DNA from: Magnetococcales bacterium
GTDB taxonomy: Bacteria; Pseudomonadota; Magnetococcia; Magnetococcales; JADGCL01
Assembly: GCA_015229005.1 (NCBI GenBank)
Contig: JADGCL010000011.1
Location: 1 to 55,995, forward strand
DNA length: 55,995 nt
Reading direction: 5' to 3'
The notes below the pieces were generated by a model that had not been told where the DNA came from, ran no database searches, and was given only the letters and a program-made list of their open reading frames with translations. Below, piece after piece: positions 35,708 through 45,000 of this stretch (its first letter is position 1; each line of letters begins with the position of its first letter). The position numbers were made by a program, and so were the translations under genes.

Positions 35708-35725
35708 TTGGCATGATACTGGCAT
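35708..35725 (+). promoter_or_regulatory. Sigma54-like -24/-12 element
   Basis: TTGGCATGATACTGGCAT has GG and GC separated by exactly ten bases and resembles TTGGCAC-N5-TTGCA. It points towards the diguanylate cyclase gene 260 bases downstream. No enhancer site was identified. Confidence 0.35.
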
Positions 35726-35849
35726 TTGGTGGCGTTATCTTGGCGTCTGCATCATCGTCGCACCCGGCACGGTCTGTGGTTTGAACGGAATGTTCAGAAA
35801 TATGGGCACGCGGTCTTTTCGGTAGTTTTTTGGAAGTGAGACCGCTTCA

Positions 35850-35973
35850 GGCCAGGGAAGGTAGGCCGGTTTCAATGGGATTGTGTAACAAATTGAGACT
35901 GGAAGGATCGTGGCAATTGCGTTTTGCCACTCCTGGTAAAAATCCAGGGACGGATTTTTTCGACATGCTGTCA
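35850..35973. repeat. Decayed multi-hairpin repeat, copy C
   Basis: The order of motifs matches copy A: ggccagggaaggtaggccgg, ttcaatggga-ttgtgtaac-aaattgaga, tggcaattgcgttttgcca, aaaatccagggacggatttttt, then cgacatgctgtc. Most stems survive with mismatches. Confidence 0.65.
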
Positions 35974-35987
35974 AGGAGGGATCGGTC

Positions 35988-37022
35988 ATGGGAATTACAG
36001 TCAGGCTTCAAAACAGATGGCGTCCCGATCAGACACCTGTGCTGCTTTCCAGGAAACCGTCCAACCTGATTATGGAGTTGGATCACTATCGTCGCAAGGC
36101 GGAAAGGCTTGTCCGGATATATGATCTCCATCGGAAACTCGGTGGGCAATTGGACCTGTCGTCCATGATTGAGGCCTTTTCGAACTGGCTCACTCCCTAC
36201 TTCGAACACGAATTGGTGGCATTCAGGCATCTTCCCCGGAAAAAGATGGTCGTGGTATGTCTCGGGCATGGGCCACGTCGGCAGAGCCTTGTGGATGAGG
36301 CGCGGCGGAGCCTTGAGGAGGGGCCTGGGGATGGCGTAGAGGTCGGAAGTGAGCTGGGGAAATTGGGATTGAGCTGTCGCACCTTTGTCCTGGGCACCTT
36401 GCCGGATCTCGGCCGGCTGGCGGTGATTTATCGTCGGGATCCTGATAACGAGGCCCTATTTCTTGCCTTCATGGAGGAGATTCTCCATGAGCTGCGGGCG
36501 CCTCTGGAGCGGGCCCTGGCCTACGAGGAACTCTACGAACTTGCCCGCTGTGATGCCCTGACGGGGCTTGTCAATCGGCGGGTTTTCGAAGAGACCCTGT
36601 TCCAGGAAATGGCCAAAGCGATGCGCTACCGGTCGCCCCTGGTGGCGGCTGCGCTGGACCTCGACCACTTCAAGGCAGTCAACGACCATTTGGGCCACGC
36701 GGAGGGGGATCAGGTTCTGATCCAGGTCTCCCGAACCCTGGGCCGGATCATTCGGGATACCGATCTCCTGGCGCGAGTCGGCGGCGATGAGTTTGCCCTG
36801 ATTCTGCCCAATACCGAGTTGGAGCAGGCGACTCTTCTGACCCGGAGGCTTTGTCATGCCATCCAGGCACTGGGGATCCAGGCCCCGGGGAGCCCGCCAT
36901 TGGGAGTCAGCATCGGCATGGCGGCGTGGCAGGAAGGGGAGGGAGGGGAGGCTTGGCTGGCTCGGGCCGATCAGGCCCTCTATCGGGCGAAGGCCGAGGG
37001 ACGCAATTGCGTCAGTCAGTGA
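35988..37022 (+). CDS. Diguanylate cyclase (GGDEF)
   Basis: aaggagg lies eight bases before the ATG. The 344-residue protein has an N-terminal region (about 1-180) that may be a GAF-like or novel sensor, with no membrane segment, followed by a short coiled segment and a GGDEF domain: DALTGLVNRRVFEE, DLDHFKAVNDHLGH, ARVGGDEFALIL. The catalytic motif is intact, and an RxxD inhibitory site (RDTD) lies five residues upstream of it. It makes c-di-GMP from two GTP, with expected product inhibition. The start lies just past repeat copy C. Confidence 0.94.
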   Translation: MGITVRLQNRWRPDQTPVLLSRKPSNLIMELDHYRRKAERLVRIYDLHRKLGGQLDLSSMIEAFSNWLTPYFEHELVAFRHLPRKKMVVVCLGHGPRRQSLVDEARRSLEEGPGDGVEVGSELGKLGLSCRTFVLGTLPDLGRLAVIYRRDPDNEALFLAFMEEILHELRAPLERALAYEELYELARCDALTGLVNRRVFEETLFQEMAKAMRYRSPLVAAALDLDHFKAVNDHLGHAEGDQVLIQVSRTLGRIIRDTDLLARVGGDEFALILPNTELEQATLLTRRLCHAIQALGIQAPGSPPLGVSIGMAAWQEGEGGEAWLARADQALYRAKAEGRNCVSQ

Positions 37023-37316
37023 AAAGTTACCGATCTGCGTCTGGTTGACGTGCCTGCGAACAGGAACTGGTGACGGTCTGCCAAGATCCCTTCGATCGAG
37101 GATCCCTTCCTGACGGTTGCGCCCCGGTTGACGGTTTCTCCCTGGCCATGCAACCGTCGGCGACCTCCCGGTCACCGATGGCTCTCTCCTGGTGAAGTTG
37201 CGGATGGGCTGGTCACACCCTGGCTGGCCTTTCCCGTCATTATGGTATAACGTTTTGTAAATTCGCATGATTGGTCGGACACGCGCAGCGCTTTGTCATC
37301 CCGGAGATGGCGTGAC

Positions 37317-39017
37317 GTGAAACGGCACTGGCCCACCTGGACCAAGGTGGCTGCTTCCCTATTGCGGAATCCCTTTGGTCGGGAAGGGTCGAGTCGCGCT
37401 ATCGCTCTCCCTGTCCCGGCCTTTACCCTGCTCTTTTCTCTCGTTCTCCTCTTCGGGTTCAATCGCCCCCTCTGGCGGGAGGTCCTGCGCCTTTCGACTG
37501 CGGTCGACGCTCCGGGATGGATCTTCCCGGCCTCGCTTCTGGTCACCCTGGCCCTCGCCTTCAACGCCGTCCTGACCCTCTTCGCTTGGCCCGGACTTCT
37601 CAAGCCCGTCAGTATCGCCCTGCTTCTGATCGCGCTCTTCGCCGATCACTTCATGCGTCAGTTCGGGATTTTCATCGACCGGGAGATGATGCGGAACCTC
37701 TTCGAGACCGACTGGCGCGAAGCCCGGGAACTCCTGACCCTTTCCCTGTTGGGACAGTTCCTCGGCGCCGGAGTGATTCCTGCCTGGGTCATCACGCGCC
37801 TGCCCCTGGTCTTTCCCCGTGGCTGGCGGCGTCAGGGAGTCCGAAACGGCGTCATCCTGTTCCTCTCCCTCGCCATCGGCGTTGCCCTGATTGCGGTCGA
37901 GTTCAAACATTATTCCGTCTTTTTCCGCAACAACCGGCACGTCCGCCATCTTGTCAACCCGGTCAATGTTCTCTACGGCACCTCCGGCTATCTCAAACGC
38001 CATTTCCTCCAACAAACCCGGCCACTCCTGGCCATCGGCACCGATGCCGCCGCCGGTCCCCGGCTGCAGCGGGCCGGCAAGCGCCTCCTCTTCGTCCTCG
38101 CGGTCGGCGAGACTGCCCGGGCGGCAAACTTCTCCTTGCAGGGGTACACCCGTCCCACCAATCCCCGCCTGGCGGGGGCTGGCGGGGTCTACTTCTCCCG
38201 CGTCACCGCCTGTGGCACGTCAACGGCCGCCTCCCTCCCCTGCATGTTCTCGGCAAAGGGTCGGGCGGAGTTCTCCGACGAGGAGGCAGGTTCCACGGAA
38301 GGTCTTCTGGACCTCCTGCAGCGCGCCGGGATCGGGGTGATCTGGCTCGACAACAATTCCGGCTGCAAAGGGGCCTGCGACCGCGTTGCCTACGAAGATC
38401 TCTCCCAGGCCGACCGACCGGAACACTGCTCGGCGGAGGGGTGCCTCGATTCCGTCATGAACGCCCGTCTCGATGAAATCCTCGCCACCAGGAGCGGACC
38501 GCTGGTCGTCGTCCTGCACCAGAAGGGGAGTCATGGCCCGGCCTATTATAAACGCTACCCCGACTCGTTCCGCCACTTCACCCCGACTTGTGACCGCGAC
38601 GAAATCGATCGCTGTGATCGGGAGGCGATCATCAACGCCTATGACAACTCCATCCTCTTTACCGACAGCGTTCTTGCCGACCTCATTCTCCTTCTGCAAA
38701 AGTACGAGCAGGCCTTCGATCCGGCCATGCTCTATGTGTCCGACCATGGCGAATCCCTGGGAGAGAACGGCCTATATCTCCACGGAATGCCCTTCCTCCT
38801 GGCGCCGGAGAGCCAGACCCATGTTCCGATGTATCTCTGGACCTCACCGGGATTTCGGGCGGCCATGGCCCTGGAGGAGGGGTGCCTGGAGAGGGTCGGC
38901 CCTGAGCCCTTGAGTCACGATAATCTGTTCCACACGATCCTGGGGATCTTGGACGTGCGCACGGAGGTGTGGCAATCTGCGCTCGATTTCACCCAGGTCT
39001 GTCGCCCGCCACGATAG
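37317..39017 (+). CDS. Lipid A/core phosphoethanolamine transferase (EptA-like)
   Basis: The chosen GTG at 37317 follows cggagat; a TTG at 37293 is the upstream option. Several N-terminal helices (RAIALPVPAFTLLFSLVLLF onward) precede a sulfatase-fold catalytic domain. That domain has VGETARAANFSLQGY (metal-binding Glu), nucleophile Thr in ACGTSTAASLPCMFS, and SDHGESLGENGLYLHG. These match EptA/YhjW/CptA enzymes that transfer phosphoethanolamine from phosphatidylethanolamine to lipid A or core sugars. dgkA, which recycles the diacylglycerol by-product, is 19 bases downstream. Confidence 0.94.
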   Translation: MKRHWPTWTKVAASLLRNPFGREGSSRAIALPVPAFTLLFSLVLLFGFNRPLWREVLRLSTAVDAPGWIFPASLLVTLALAFNAVLTLFAWPGLLKPVSIALLLIALFADHFMRQFGIFIDREMMRNLFETDWREARELLTLSLLGQFLGAGVIPAWVITRLPLVFPRGWRRQGVRNGVILFLSLAIGVALIAVEFKHYSVFFRNNRHVRHLVNPVNVLYGTSGYLKRHFLQQTRPLLAIGTDAAAGPRLQRAGKRLLFVLAVGETARAANFSLQGYTRPTNPRLAGAGGVYFSRVTACGTSTAASLPCMFSAKGRAEFSDEEAGSTEGLLDLLQRAGIGVIWLDNNSGCKGACDRVAYEDLSQADRPEHCSAEGCLDSVMNARLDEILATRSGPLVVVLHQKGSHGPAYYKRYPDSFRHFTPTCDRDEIDRCDREAIINAYDNSILFTDSVLADLILLLQKYEQAFDPAMLYVSDHGESLGENGLYLHGMPFLLAPESQTHVPMYLWTSPGFRAAMALEEGCLERVGPEPLSHDNLFHTILGILDVRTEVWQSALDFTQVCRPPR

Positions 39018-39036
39018 CCGGAGTCACCGCCCTCCC

Positions 39037-39402
39037 ATGGACACCAAAGGACACCGTGGTTTCGACCACCTGATCCGCGCCGCCGGCTGGTCCTGGGCCG
39101 GTTTGAAGGCCGCCTGGCGGCACGAAGCGGCCTTCCGCCAGGAGTGCTTTCTTGCCCTGTTCCTCGTCCCCCTGGCGCTTTGGTTGGGCGCGACAGGCCC
39201 GGAGAGGGCGATCCTCCTCGGCTCCCTGGGGATCGTCCTGATCGTCGAGCTTCTCAATTCCGCCATCGAGGCAGTCGTGGACCTTTGCAGTCCGAAACAC
39301 CATGAATTGGCCGGACGCGCCAAGGATTTGGGATCGGCGGCGGTCTTCGTCACCCTCTTCTTCGGCATCGCCGCCTGGGGAGTCGTTCTTTGGCCCGGGT
39401 GA
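39037..39402 (+). CDS. dgkA: Diacylglycerol kinase
   Basis: The 121-residue integral membrane kinase has three hydrophobic helices and the signatures NSAIEAVVDLC (Glu78) and HHELAGRAKDLGSAAV. It phosphorylates diacylglycerol released by envelope-modifying enzymes. Location straight after the phosphoethanolamine transferase gene fits recycling of the lipid released in that reaction. Confidence 0.96.
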   Translation: MDTKGHRGFDHLIRAAGWSWAGLKAAWRHEAAFRQECFLALFLVPLALWLGATGPERAILLGSLGIVLIVELLNSAIEAVVDLCSPKHHELAGRAKDLGSAAVFVTLFFGIAAWGVVLWPG

Positions 39403-39423
39403 CTGTCGGCCCGGTCGATCCCC

Positions 39424-40485
39424 ATGGTAGAGTGGACGCCGCTCACTCTCTTGATGTCCCCGTTTCAGGCCAAGTGGACCCATGACCGATCCCAGCCCCC
39501 TGTATCTTCCCCCCAGCCCGGCATGAGTTCGCGCCGACAACGGTTGGAGGGGTGGGTCTATCGTCATTTCCCGGCGGTCGCTCGCCGCCGCTACATCCGG
39601 AACTGCGCCACCCTCCTGGGAAATGAACGGGAACGGATTTTTCTTCTCTCCTTCGATTGTGACAATCCCGAGGACATTCCTGCCATCGAGGGACTCCGTC
39701 CGCTCCTCAAGGAGCTTGCTGTAACCGCAACCCTGGCGGTCCCGGGGGAAATCCTCCGCCGGGGGCGCGACACCTTCCGCCGCCTCAGGGACGAGGGCCA
39801 CGAGTTTCTCGGCCACGGCGAACGACAACACGCCGCCATCCGTGACGGCCATTATGTCAGCACCCTCTTCTATCACCAGCTCGACGACGGCGCCCTTGCC
39901 GAGGATATCGCCCAGGGGATGAATACCTGTCGCAATATCCTGGGAACCCCCCTCCGGGGGTTTCGCATCCCTCACTTCGGCCACAGCAACCATCCCCGGG
40001 AACTCGACCGCTGTTACCGGCACCTGCCCACCCACGGGGTCGAATTCAGCAGTTCCCTGATGCCCATCTTCGCCATCCGCCACGGACCGCTCCTCCGCGT
40101 GGCCCCGGGACTCTGGGAACTCCCCGTCTCCCCCTCCTTCGAACGACCGTTACAGGTCTTCGACACCTTTGCCTTCGGCTTCGACCACCGCCAGCCCGGG
40201 CCACGCTTCGCCGACTATGCCGAGACCTTTGCCCGTCTCACCGGCGGGGAGGGTCCTTCTCCTGGTACACCGGAGGGTGAAAATTCCCATGCTGCCAGCC
40301 GCGAACGGGGAATGCCCATCCTCAATCTCTATTGCGATCCCTCCCAGGCGATGGCCATGGGGAAGTGGTGGATCGAGACCCTCTACCGCGCCCACGACCT
40401 GGGCTACCGGTTTCTCGGCCTGGGAGAGTTTCTGGATCGCTACCGGGAACGGGCGGTCGCGGCGGAAGTGGGGTTGGTTCCTTGA
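39424..40485 (+). CDS. Polysaccharide deacetylase-like protein (NodB fold)
   Basis: The conserved core is LLSFDCDNPEDIPAIEGL (metal-site Asp pair), GHEFLGHGERQHAAI (histidine motif) and LRGFRIPHFGHSN (RxP motif), as in the NodB/polysaccharide-deacetylase superfamily. No signal peptide is seen, so it may act in the cytoplasm on a lipid- or nucleotide-linked sugar. The start is uncertain: ATG 39424 opens the frame, but ATG 39523 (MSSRRQRLEGWVYRHFPA) is nearer the conserved part. It overlaps the next gene by TTGA. Confidence 0.85.
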   Translation: MVEWTPLTLLMSPFQAKWTHDRSQPPVSSPQPGMSSRRQRLEGWVYRHFPAVARRRYIRNCATLLGNERERIFLLSFDCDNPEDIPAIEGLRPLLKELAVTATLAVPGEILRRGRDTFRRLRDEGHEFLGHGERQHAAIRDGHYVSTLFYHQLDDGALAEDIAQGMNTCRNILGTPLRGFRIPHFGHSNHPRELDRCYRHLPTHGVEFSSSLMPIFAIRHGPLLRVAPGLWELPVSPSFERPLQVFDTFAFGFDHRQPGPRFADYAETFARLTGGEGPSPGTPEGENSHAASRERGMPILNLYCDPSQAMAMGKWWIETLYRAHDLGYRFLGLGEFLDRYRERAVAAEVGLVP

Positions 40486-41777
40486 GTACCAGAGGTCCGG
40501 GTCTCGCGAGTCCGGGTTCCACCGTCGGCGGCGAGACGGGTTGGACCTCCCCACCGGGAGAGGGTCTTCGCGTCCTCTGCCTGGGCTTTTGGGCCCCACC
40601 GACCGAACGCCCCCAGGCGATTCTGCTGGGCAAGATACTCCCCGAGTGGCTGCGCCAGGGGCTGCGACCGATGCTCCTCACCTATGCCGGGCAGGGGGAG
40701 TGGTCTCCGGGAGCGCCGGTCCGCACCCTGCCCCGTCGACGCCGCTCCCGCTGGGCCAAGATCCTGCCGCCGCTTGCCCATTGGGAAGAGCGCCGCTATC
40801 GGCGATCGCTTTTCGATCTCGCCCGGGAGGCCGTCGAGACCCATCGCCCCGAGGTGGTCTTCGCCTTTGCCAACCCCCAGGAGAGCAATCTCCTTGGCGC
40901 CGAACTCAAGGAGCGGCTCGGGATTCCCTTCGTCTCCCACTTCAGCGATCCCTTCGTCGACTGCCCCCTGAAGAATCTTCAGGGGCGTCGACGCCGACTG
41001 GCAATGGCCGAGGAGGCCTTCATCGTCGAGCGGAGTGATCGGATCGTTTTTGTCAACGATGCCCTCAAGCGGCTCGTCATGGCCAAGTACCCGGCGAGCC
41101 TGGCGCACAGAGCGGTCGTTGTTCCGCACTGTTTCGATCCGGCGCTCTACCTCCCGGAGGCGACGAACCCTGCCGCCGGTCGGACGGGGACCCCCTTTGT
41201 GCTGAGTCACATCGGTGCCTTCTATCGTCAGCGCCACCCGGGAGCTGTCTTTGCCGCCCTTGCCACCTTGAAATCGCGGATCCCCGACCTGGGCGAGCGT
41301 CTCCGCCTTACCCTCATCGGCGGGACCAATCCTTACGCCGGTTTCGCCGAGGCCGATCTTGCTGCCCTGATCGATCGTCATGGACTCGGCGATTGCGTGC
41401 GTTGCCTTCCCTCGATGCCCTACCGTGAGAGCCTCTGGGCCATGGGCGAGGCCGATGCCCTCCTGCTGCTCGATGCGGAGGTTCCCGACAGCCCTTTTCT
41501 GCCGTCGAAACTGATCGATTATCTGGGGAGCGGTCGTCCCCTCCTTGCCCTGGCCGACCCCGACAGCCCGAGCGGTCGCCTTGTGCGGGAAGTGGGCGGT
41601 GTGGTTGTGGCGCACGGCGACACCACGACCCTGACGGCGGTGATCGCCGGCATGGTTGCCGGCCATTCCCTTGCCGCTCCGGCGCCTTCGGTCGCCGCTG
41701 CCTACGCTGTTGCCAGCACCACCCGGAGGTTGTGCGAGATTTTTGCTCACGCCCGGATGGGGGGGGCGGGGCGATGA
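40482..41777 (+). CDS. Glycosyltransferase (GT4/GT1-like)
   Basis: The start is assigned to TTG 40482, which overlaps the upstream stop (TTGA), with ggaagtgggg before it. The protein has two Rossmann-like halves: LRVLCLGFWAPPTERPQAILLG near the N-terminus and LSHIGAFYRQRHPGAVFAAL, LTLIGGTNPYAGF and SKLIDYLGSGRPLLAL in the C-terminal sugar-nucleotide domain. Donor and acceptor are unknown. It overlaps wecB by ATGA, so these genes are translationally coupled. Confidence 0.88.
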   Translation: MSTRGPGLASPGSTVGGETGWTSPPGEGLRVLCLGFWAPPTERPQAILLGKILPEWLRQGLRPMLLTYAGQGEWSPGAPVRTLPRRRRSRWAKILPPLAHWEERRYRRSLFDLAREAVETHRPEVVFAFANPQESNLLGAELKERLGIPFVSHFSDPFVDCPLKNLQGRRRRLAMAEEAFIVERSDRIVFVNDALKRLVMAKYPASLAHRAVVVPHCFDPALYLPEATNPAAGRTGTPFVLSHIGAFYRQRHPGAVFAALATLKSRIPDLGERLRLTLIGGTNPYAGFAEADLAALIDRHGLGDCVRCLPSMPYRESLWAMGEADALLLLDAEVPDSPFLPSKLIDYLGSGRPLLALADPDSPSGRLVREVGGVVVAHGDTTTLTAVIAGMVAGHSLAAPAPSVAAAYAVASTTRRLCEIFAHARMGGAGR

Positions 41778-42898
41778 AGATCCTCTCCGTATTCGGTACG
41801 CGCCCGGAAGCGATCAAGATGGCCCCGGTGATCGAGGCCATTGCCCGGACCCCGGGGATGCAGGGGGTGGTCTGCGTCACCGCCCAGCACCGGCAGATGC
41901 TCGATCAGGTGTTGGCGCTTTTTTCCCTGTCGGTGCATCACGACCTGGATCTCATGCACCCGGCGCAGAGTCTCAGCCAGTTGGCAAGTCGGATCCTCCT
42001 CGGGGTGGAAAAGGTTCTCGCTGCCGAAACCCCCGACCTGGTCCTGGTCCATGGGGATACCACCACCTCGTTTGCCACTGCTCTTGCCGCTTTTCACGCC
42101 GGTATCGCTGTCGGTCATGTCGAGGCCGGTCTGCGGACCCGGGATCTCGATCGCCCCTTCCCCGAAGAGGGCAACCGGCAACTGACCGGGCGCCTCGCCC
42201 GCTTTCACTTCGCCCCGACTCCCCAGGCGCGGGAGAATCTCCTGGCGGAGGCGATTCCTCCGGAGAGGATCCACGTCACCGGCAATACCGTGATCGACGC
42301 CCTGCTCAAGGTCCATGCCGGGCTCCCCCGAGAGCGCACGGAGAGGAGCCTGCTGCTGGGGGCGGAGCTTGCCCCTGTCCTGGCCTCCGACCGGCCCCTG
42401 CTCCTCGTCACCGGCCATCGTCGGGAAAATTTCGGCGACGGCCTGACCCGGGTTTGTCTGGCACTGAAGGAGCTTGCCCGGAGTCGACCGGAATTGATCA
42501 TTCTCTACCCGGTCCACCTCAACCCGCAGGTCTTGGGGCCGGTCCGCGATCTCCTGGGAGGGATCGGCAACATCCACCTGACCGCCCCGGTCGACTATCG
42601 GCAGATCGTCACCCTCATCGACCGCGCCCATCTGGTCCTGACCGATTCGGGAGGCATCCAGGAAGAGGCCCCAGCTCTGGGCAAACCGGTCCTGGTGATG
42701 CGTGAGGTGACCGAGAGACCGGAGGCACTGGCGGCGGGGACGGTGCGTCTGGTGGGCACGGATGCGAGACGCATCGTCGCCGAGGTTGGGCGTCTCTTCG
42801 ACGATCCCGACCACTACCGGGGCATGGCCACAGCCAGAAATCCCTACGGCGACGGTCGGGCCGGCGAACGCATCGCCGCCATCCTGAGGGGGTCATGA
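41774..42898 (+). CDS. wecB: UDP-N-acetylglucosamine 2-epimerase (non-hydrolysing)
   Basis: The 374-residue product begins MKILSVFGTRPEAIKMAPVI and has HGDTTTSFA, HVEAGLRTRD, TGHRRENFG and TDSGGIQEEAP, all standard WecB motifs. It converts UDP-GlcNAc to UDP-ManNAc for surface glycans. The ATG at 41774 overlaps the glycosyltransferase stop; the longer open frame upstream is inside that gene and rejected. The nucleotidyltransferase gene follows with another ATGA overlap. Confidence 0.96.
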   Translation: MKILSVFGTRPEAIKMAPVIEAIARTPGMQGVVCVTAQHRQMLDQVLALFSLSVHHDLDLMHPAQSLSQLASRILLGVEKVLAAETPDLVLVHGDTTTSFATALAAFHAGIAVGHVEAGLRTRDLDRPFPEEGNRQLTGRLARFHFAPTPQARENLLAEAIPPERIHVTGNTVIDALLKVHAGLPRERTERSLLLGAELAPVLASDRPLLLVTGHRRENFGDGLTRVCLALKELARSRPELIILYPVHLNPQVLGPVRDLLGGIGNIHLTAPVDYRQIVTLIDRAHLVLTDSGGIQEEAPALGKPVLVMREVTERPEALAAGTVRLVGTDARRIVAEVGRLFDDPDHYRGMATARNPYGDGRAGERIAAILRGS

Positions 42899-43632
42899 CC
42901 GACACTTTGCGATCCGACAGGGGGCCTGTCACCTTTCCCCGGGAGGCCGTCGTTCTCGCCGGCGGTCTCGGGACCCGTTTGCGGGCGGTGGTCCCCGATC
43001 TCCCGAAACCTTTGGCCCCCATTCAGGGCCGGCCCTTTCTGAGTTATCTCCTCGACCGGCTCGAACGACAGGGGGTCGACCGGGTCGTTCTCTCGGTCGG
43101 TTTCAAGGGAGACCTTTTCCGCCGCACCTTCGGCGATCGCTACCGTGACCTCGATCTCGTTTATGCCGTCGAGGCCTCCCCTCTGGGAACCGCCGGCGGG
43201 ATCGGCCTGGGGTTGGACGCGATCCGGGGTGAAGCGGCCTTCGTTCTGAACGGTGACACCTTTTTCGCCCTGTCCCTGGCCGCCATGGTCGAGACCCGGG
43301 AGCGGCTGCGGGCCGAGATCGTCATGGGGGTCAAGCCGATGGCCGATTGCCGGCGTTATGGCCGAGTCCTCCTTTCCGGGGAGAGGGTGGTGGGCTTTGC
43401 CGAGAAGGGTCATCCTGCCTCCGGGCTGATCAATGGCGGGGTCTTCCTCCTTCCCACCGCCCTCCGCCCGCACCTGCGGGACGGCACCTCCTTCGAGGTC
43501 GATTTTCTGGAACGGCGGCTCGATCAGTGGTCGGTTGCTGCCCTCGTCGACGACGGCCACTTCATCGATATCGGGATCCCCGAGGATTTCGCCGCTGCCC
43601 AATCCCTGCTGCCTGCCTGGACGCGTTCCTGA
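42895..43632 (+). CDS. Sugar-phosphate nucleotidyltransferase (HddC/RmlA-like)
   Basis: The 245-residue protein has the nucleotide-binding signature VVLAGGLGTRLRAVVPDLPKP, then GRPFLSYLLDRL, PLGTAGGIGLGLD, FVLNGDTFF and the C-terminal FIDIGIPEDFAAA. The pattern is close to D-glycero-alpha-D-manno-heptose-1-phosphate guanylyltransferases (HddC) and related sugar nucleotidyltransferases. The exact sugar is not resolved. It is last in the four-gene coupled block from the deacetylase onward. Confidence 0.9.
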   Translation: MTDTLRSDRGPVTFPREAVVLAGGLGTRLRAVVPDLPKPLAPIQGRPFLSYLLDRLERQGVDRVVLSVGFKGDLFRRTFGDRYRDLDLVYAVEASPLGTAGGIGLGLDAIRGEAAFVLNGDTFFALSLAAMVETRERLRAEIVMGVKPMADCRRYGRVLLSGERVVGFAEKGHPASGLINGGVFLLPTALRPHLRDGTSFEVDFLERRLDQWSVAALVDDGHFIDIGIPEDFAAAQSLLPAWTRS

Positions 43633-43757
43633 ACCGCATCAAATGGCATCTCAAACCATCGGTTTTGCTTCTTCGCCGGCGGGACTTGTATACTGGGGAG
43701 ATCGCTCGTACACAACCGGAACACCCCAGTGAGTCGGAACGAGGAGGATTGCCTATC

Positions 43758-44774
43758 ATGTCGGGAAATCATGTGACCAAAAGAGTCGCTCTGACCAAAA
43801 AAGCCGCCCTGGCCGGCGGCGCCCTGGCCCTGCTGCTGTTTGCGGCCTCCCCCGGAAGCGCCGGCGAGGTGGATCGTCCGGAACCCTTCACTGAGGCCGA
43901 GCTGGGACGGTTCATCGCCGATTATCCCAAGTCCGTCGCCTGGCTCTCCTCCCAGGAGCGTTTCAGCCGGGTCGGGGCCAATCCCTGGGTGATCGCCGGC
44001 ATGCGTCACGACCCCGAGTTCGTGAAACTCCTGGAGAGCCAGGGGTGGACGGCTGACCGCTTCTTCTACCTCCTGAATCAGGTCAACGTCGGCCTTCGCG
44101 CCGAGGAGCGCGCAAAACAGGAGTCCCAGGCCCGGGAACATTGGCGTCGGCAGGAACAGGAGGCCGCCCGCCAGGCCCAGGCCCGGATGGCCGAGTCGCG
44201 CCGACAGATGCAGGCCATGGCGGCCGCCCAGCGGCGTGACATCCAGTCCAATCCCTATATCCCCGGCTGGCAGAAGCAATCCATGCTCGCACAGTTGGAC
44301 CAGGGGCTTCGGGAGAATCTGCCGACCCTCCCCTCGGCCGAGGCGATTCAGCAGCAACAGCGGACGGCTTGGAACAACCAGATCGCCGCCCAGAAACGCA
44401 TGGTTCAGGGCAATCCCTACCTCTCTCCCGCCGACAAGAAGCGGTGGCTCGACCAGCTTGACGTCCTCCAGAAGGGATACAATCCCGCTCAGCCGCAGAG
44501 TGGCGCGACTCCCCCCGGCTCGTCGAAGGAGTGGATGAAACAGCAGCAGGAGGCGCAGTGGGCCGAGCAGCGGCGGATGATCGAAAACAATCCCGCCATC
44601 CCCGCCGACCGCAAGAAGGGTATGCTCGCCGAGTTGGAGGAGGCCCAGAAACGGATGCTGGCGGCCTTGGAGAGTTCTTCGGTGAGAGAGAGTGCCATTA
44701 CCGATGGGGAGTTGGCCCTGGTGCGGAACAACGCCGAGAAATTGCGTCCCCTGTTGCTGGGTGATTCCGAATAA
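43758..44774 (+). CDS. Exported protein with three NPYIP/KxxML repeats
   Basis: The ATG at 43758 follows gaggagga. The 338-residue product has a signal peptide (KRVALTKKAALAGGALALLLFAASPGSAG), then a short domain with AELGRFIADYPKSVAWL, a Gln/Arg-rich helix (about 125-160), and three similar units: QRRDIQSNPYIPGWQKQSML, QKRMVQGNPYLSPADKKRWL and QRRMIENNPAIPADRKKGML. Each is followed by a leucine-rich helix. Periplasmic and coiled-coil-like; function unknown. It is separated from the glycan block by 125 bases. Confidence 0.85.
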   Translation: MSGNHVTKRVALTKKAALAGGALALLLFAASPGSAGEVDRPEPFTEAELGRFIADYPKSVAWLSSQERFSRVGANPWVIAGMRHDPEFVKLLESQGWTADRFFYLLNQVNVGLRAEERAKQESQAREHWRRQEQEAARQAQARMAESRRQMQAMAAAQRRDIQSNPYIPGWQKQSMLAQLDQGLRENLPTLPSAEAIQQQQRTAWNNQIAAQKRMVQGNPYLSPADKKRWLDQLDVLQKGYNPAQPQSGATPPGSSKEWMKQQQEAQWAEQRRMIENNPAIPADRKKGMLAELEEAQKRMLAALESSSVRESAITDGELALVRNNAEKLRPLLLGDSE

Positions 44775-44791
44775 CCGTTGTCGAGGGCCTG

Positions 44792-44937
44792 TGAGGAGGG
44801 GCGATACCGTGTTTTGCCTCCCGGGCTGAAAAAGTCCAGGGATGGACCTGTTCGACAGTCGGATTCGTGTCCCGCAAGGAAGCCACGATTCGATTTCGTC
44901 CCCTCTCAAGCAGAATGGCCATGGAAGGCCATTCTGC
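44792..44937. repeat. Decayed multi-hairpin repeat, copy E, plus an extra hairpin
   Basis: ccgtgttttgcctcccgg, then gctgaaaaagtccagggatggacctgttcgaca, resembles hairpins 4-5 of copy A. A further clean 11-bp hairpin gcagaatggcc/ggccattctgc lies at 44910-44937. This fills the space between the exported protein gene and topB and may terminate both. Confidence 0.6.
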
Positions 44938-45000
44938 GACAGGCTCTTGACAGACGGAGACAGACCGGGGGAGGCACGAAGAGCGGGGGCGGCAGGGTGT

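Larger units (their letters stand above)
35490..35987. other. Divergent intergenic region (498 bp) with repeat and sigma54-like site
   Basis: No gene is seen. It separates the TIR-STAND gene from the diguanylate cyclase and holds a sigma54-like element at 35708-35725 and a decayed multi-hairpin repeat at 35850-35973. It is lower in GC than the flanking genes. Confidence 0.6.

Noticed and set aside
39481-39525. 15-codon ORF overlapping a possible start (ATGA) of the deacetylase
   Set aside because: No ribosome-binding site and no regulatory codon pattern; likely chance.
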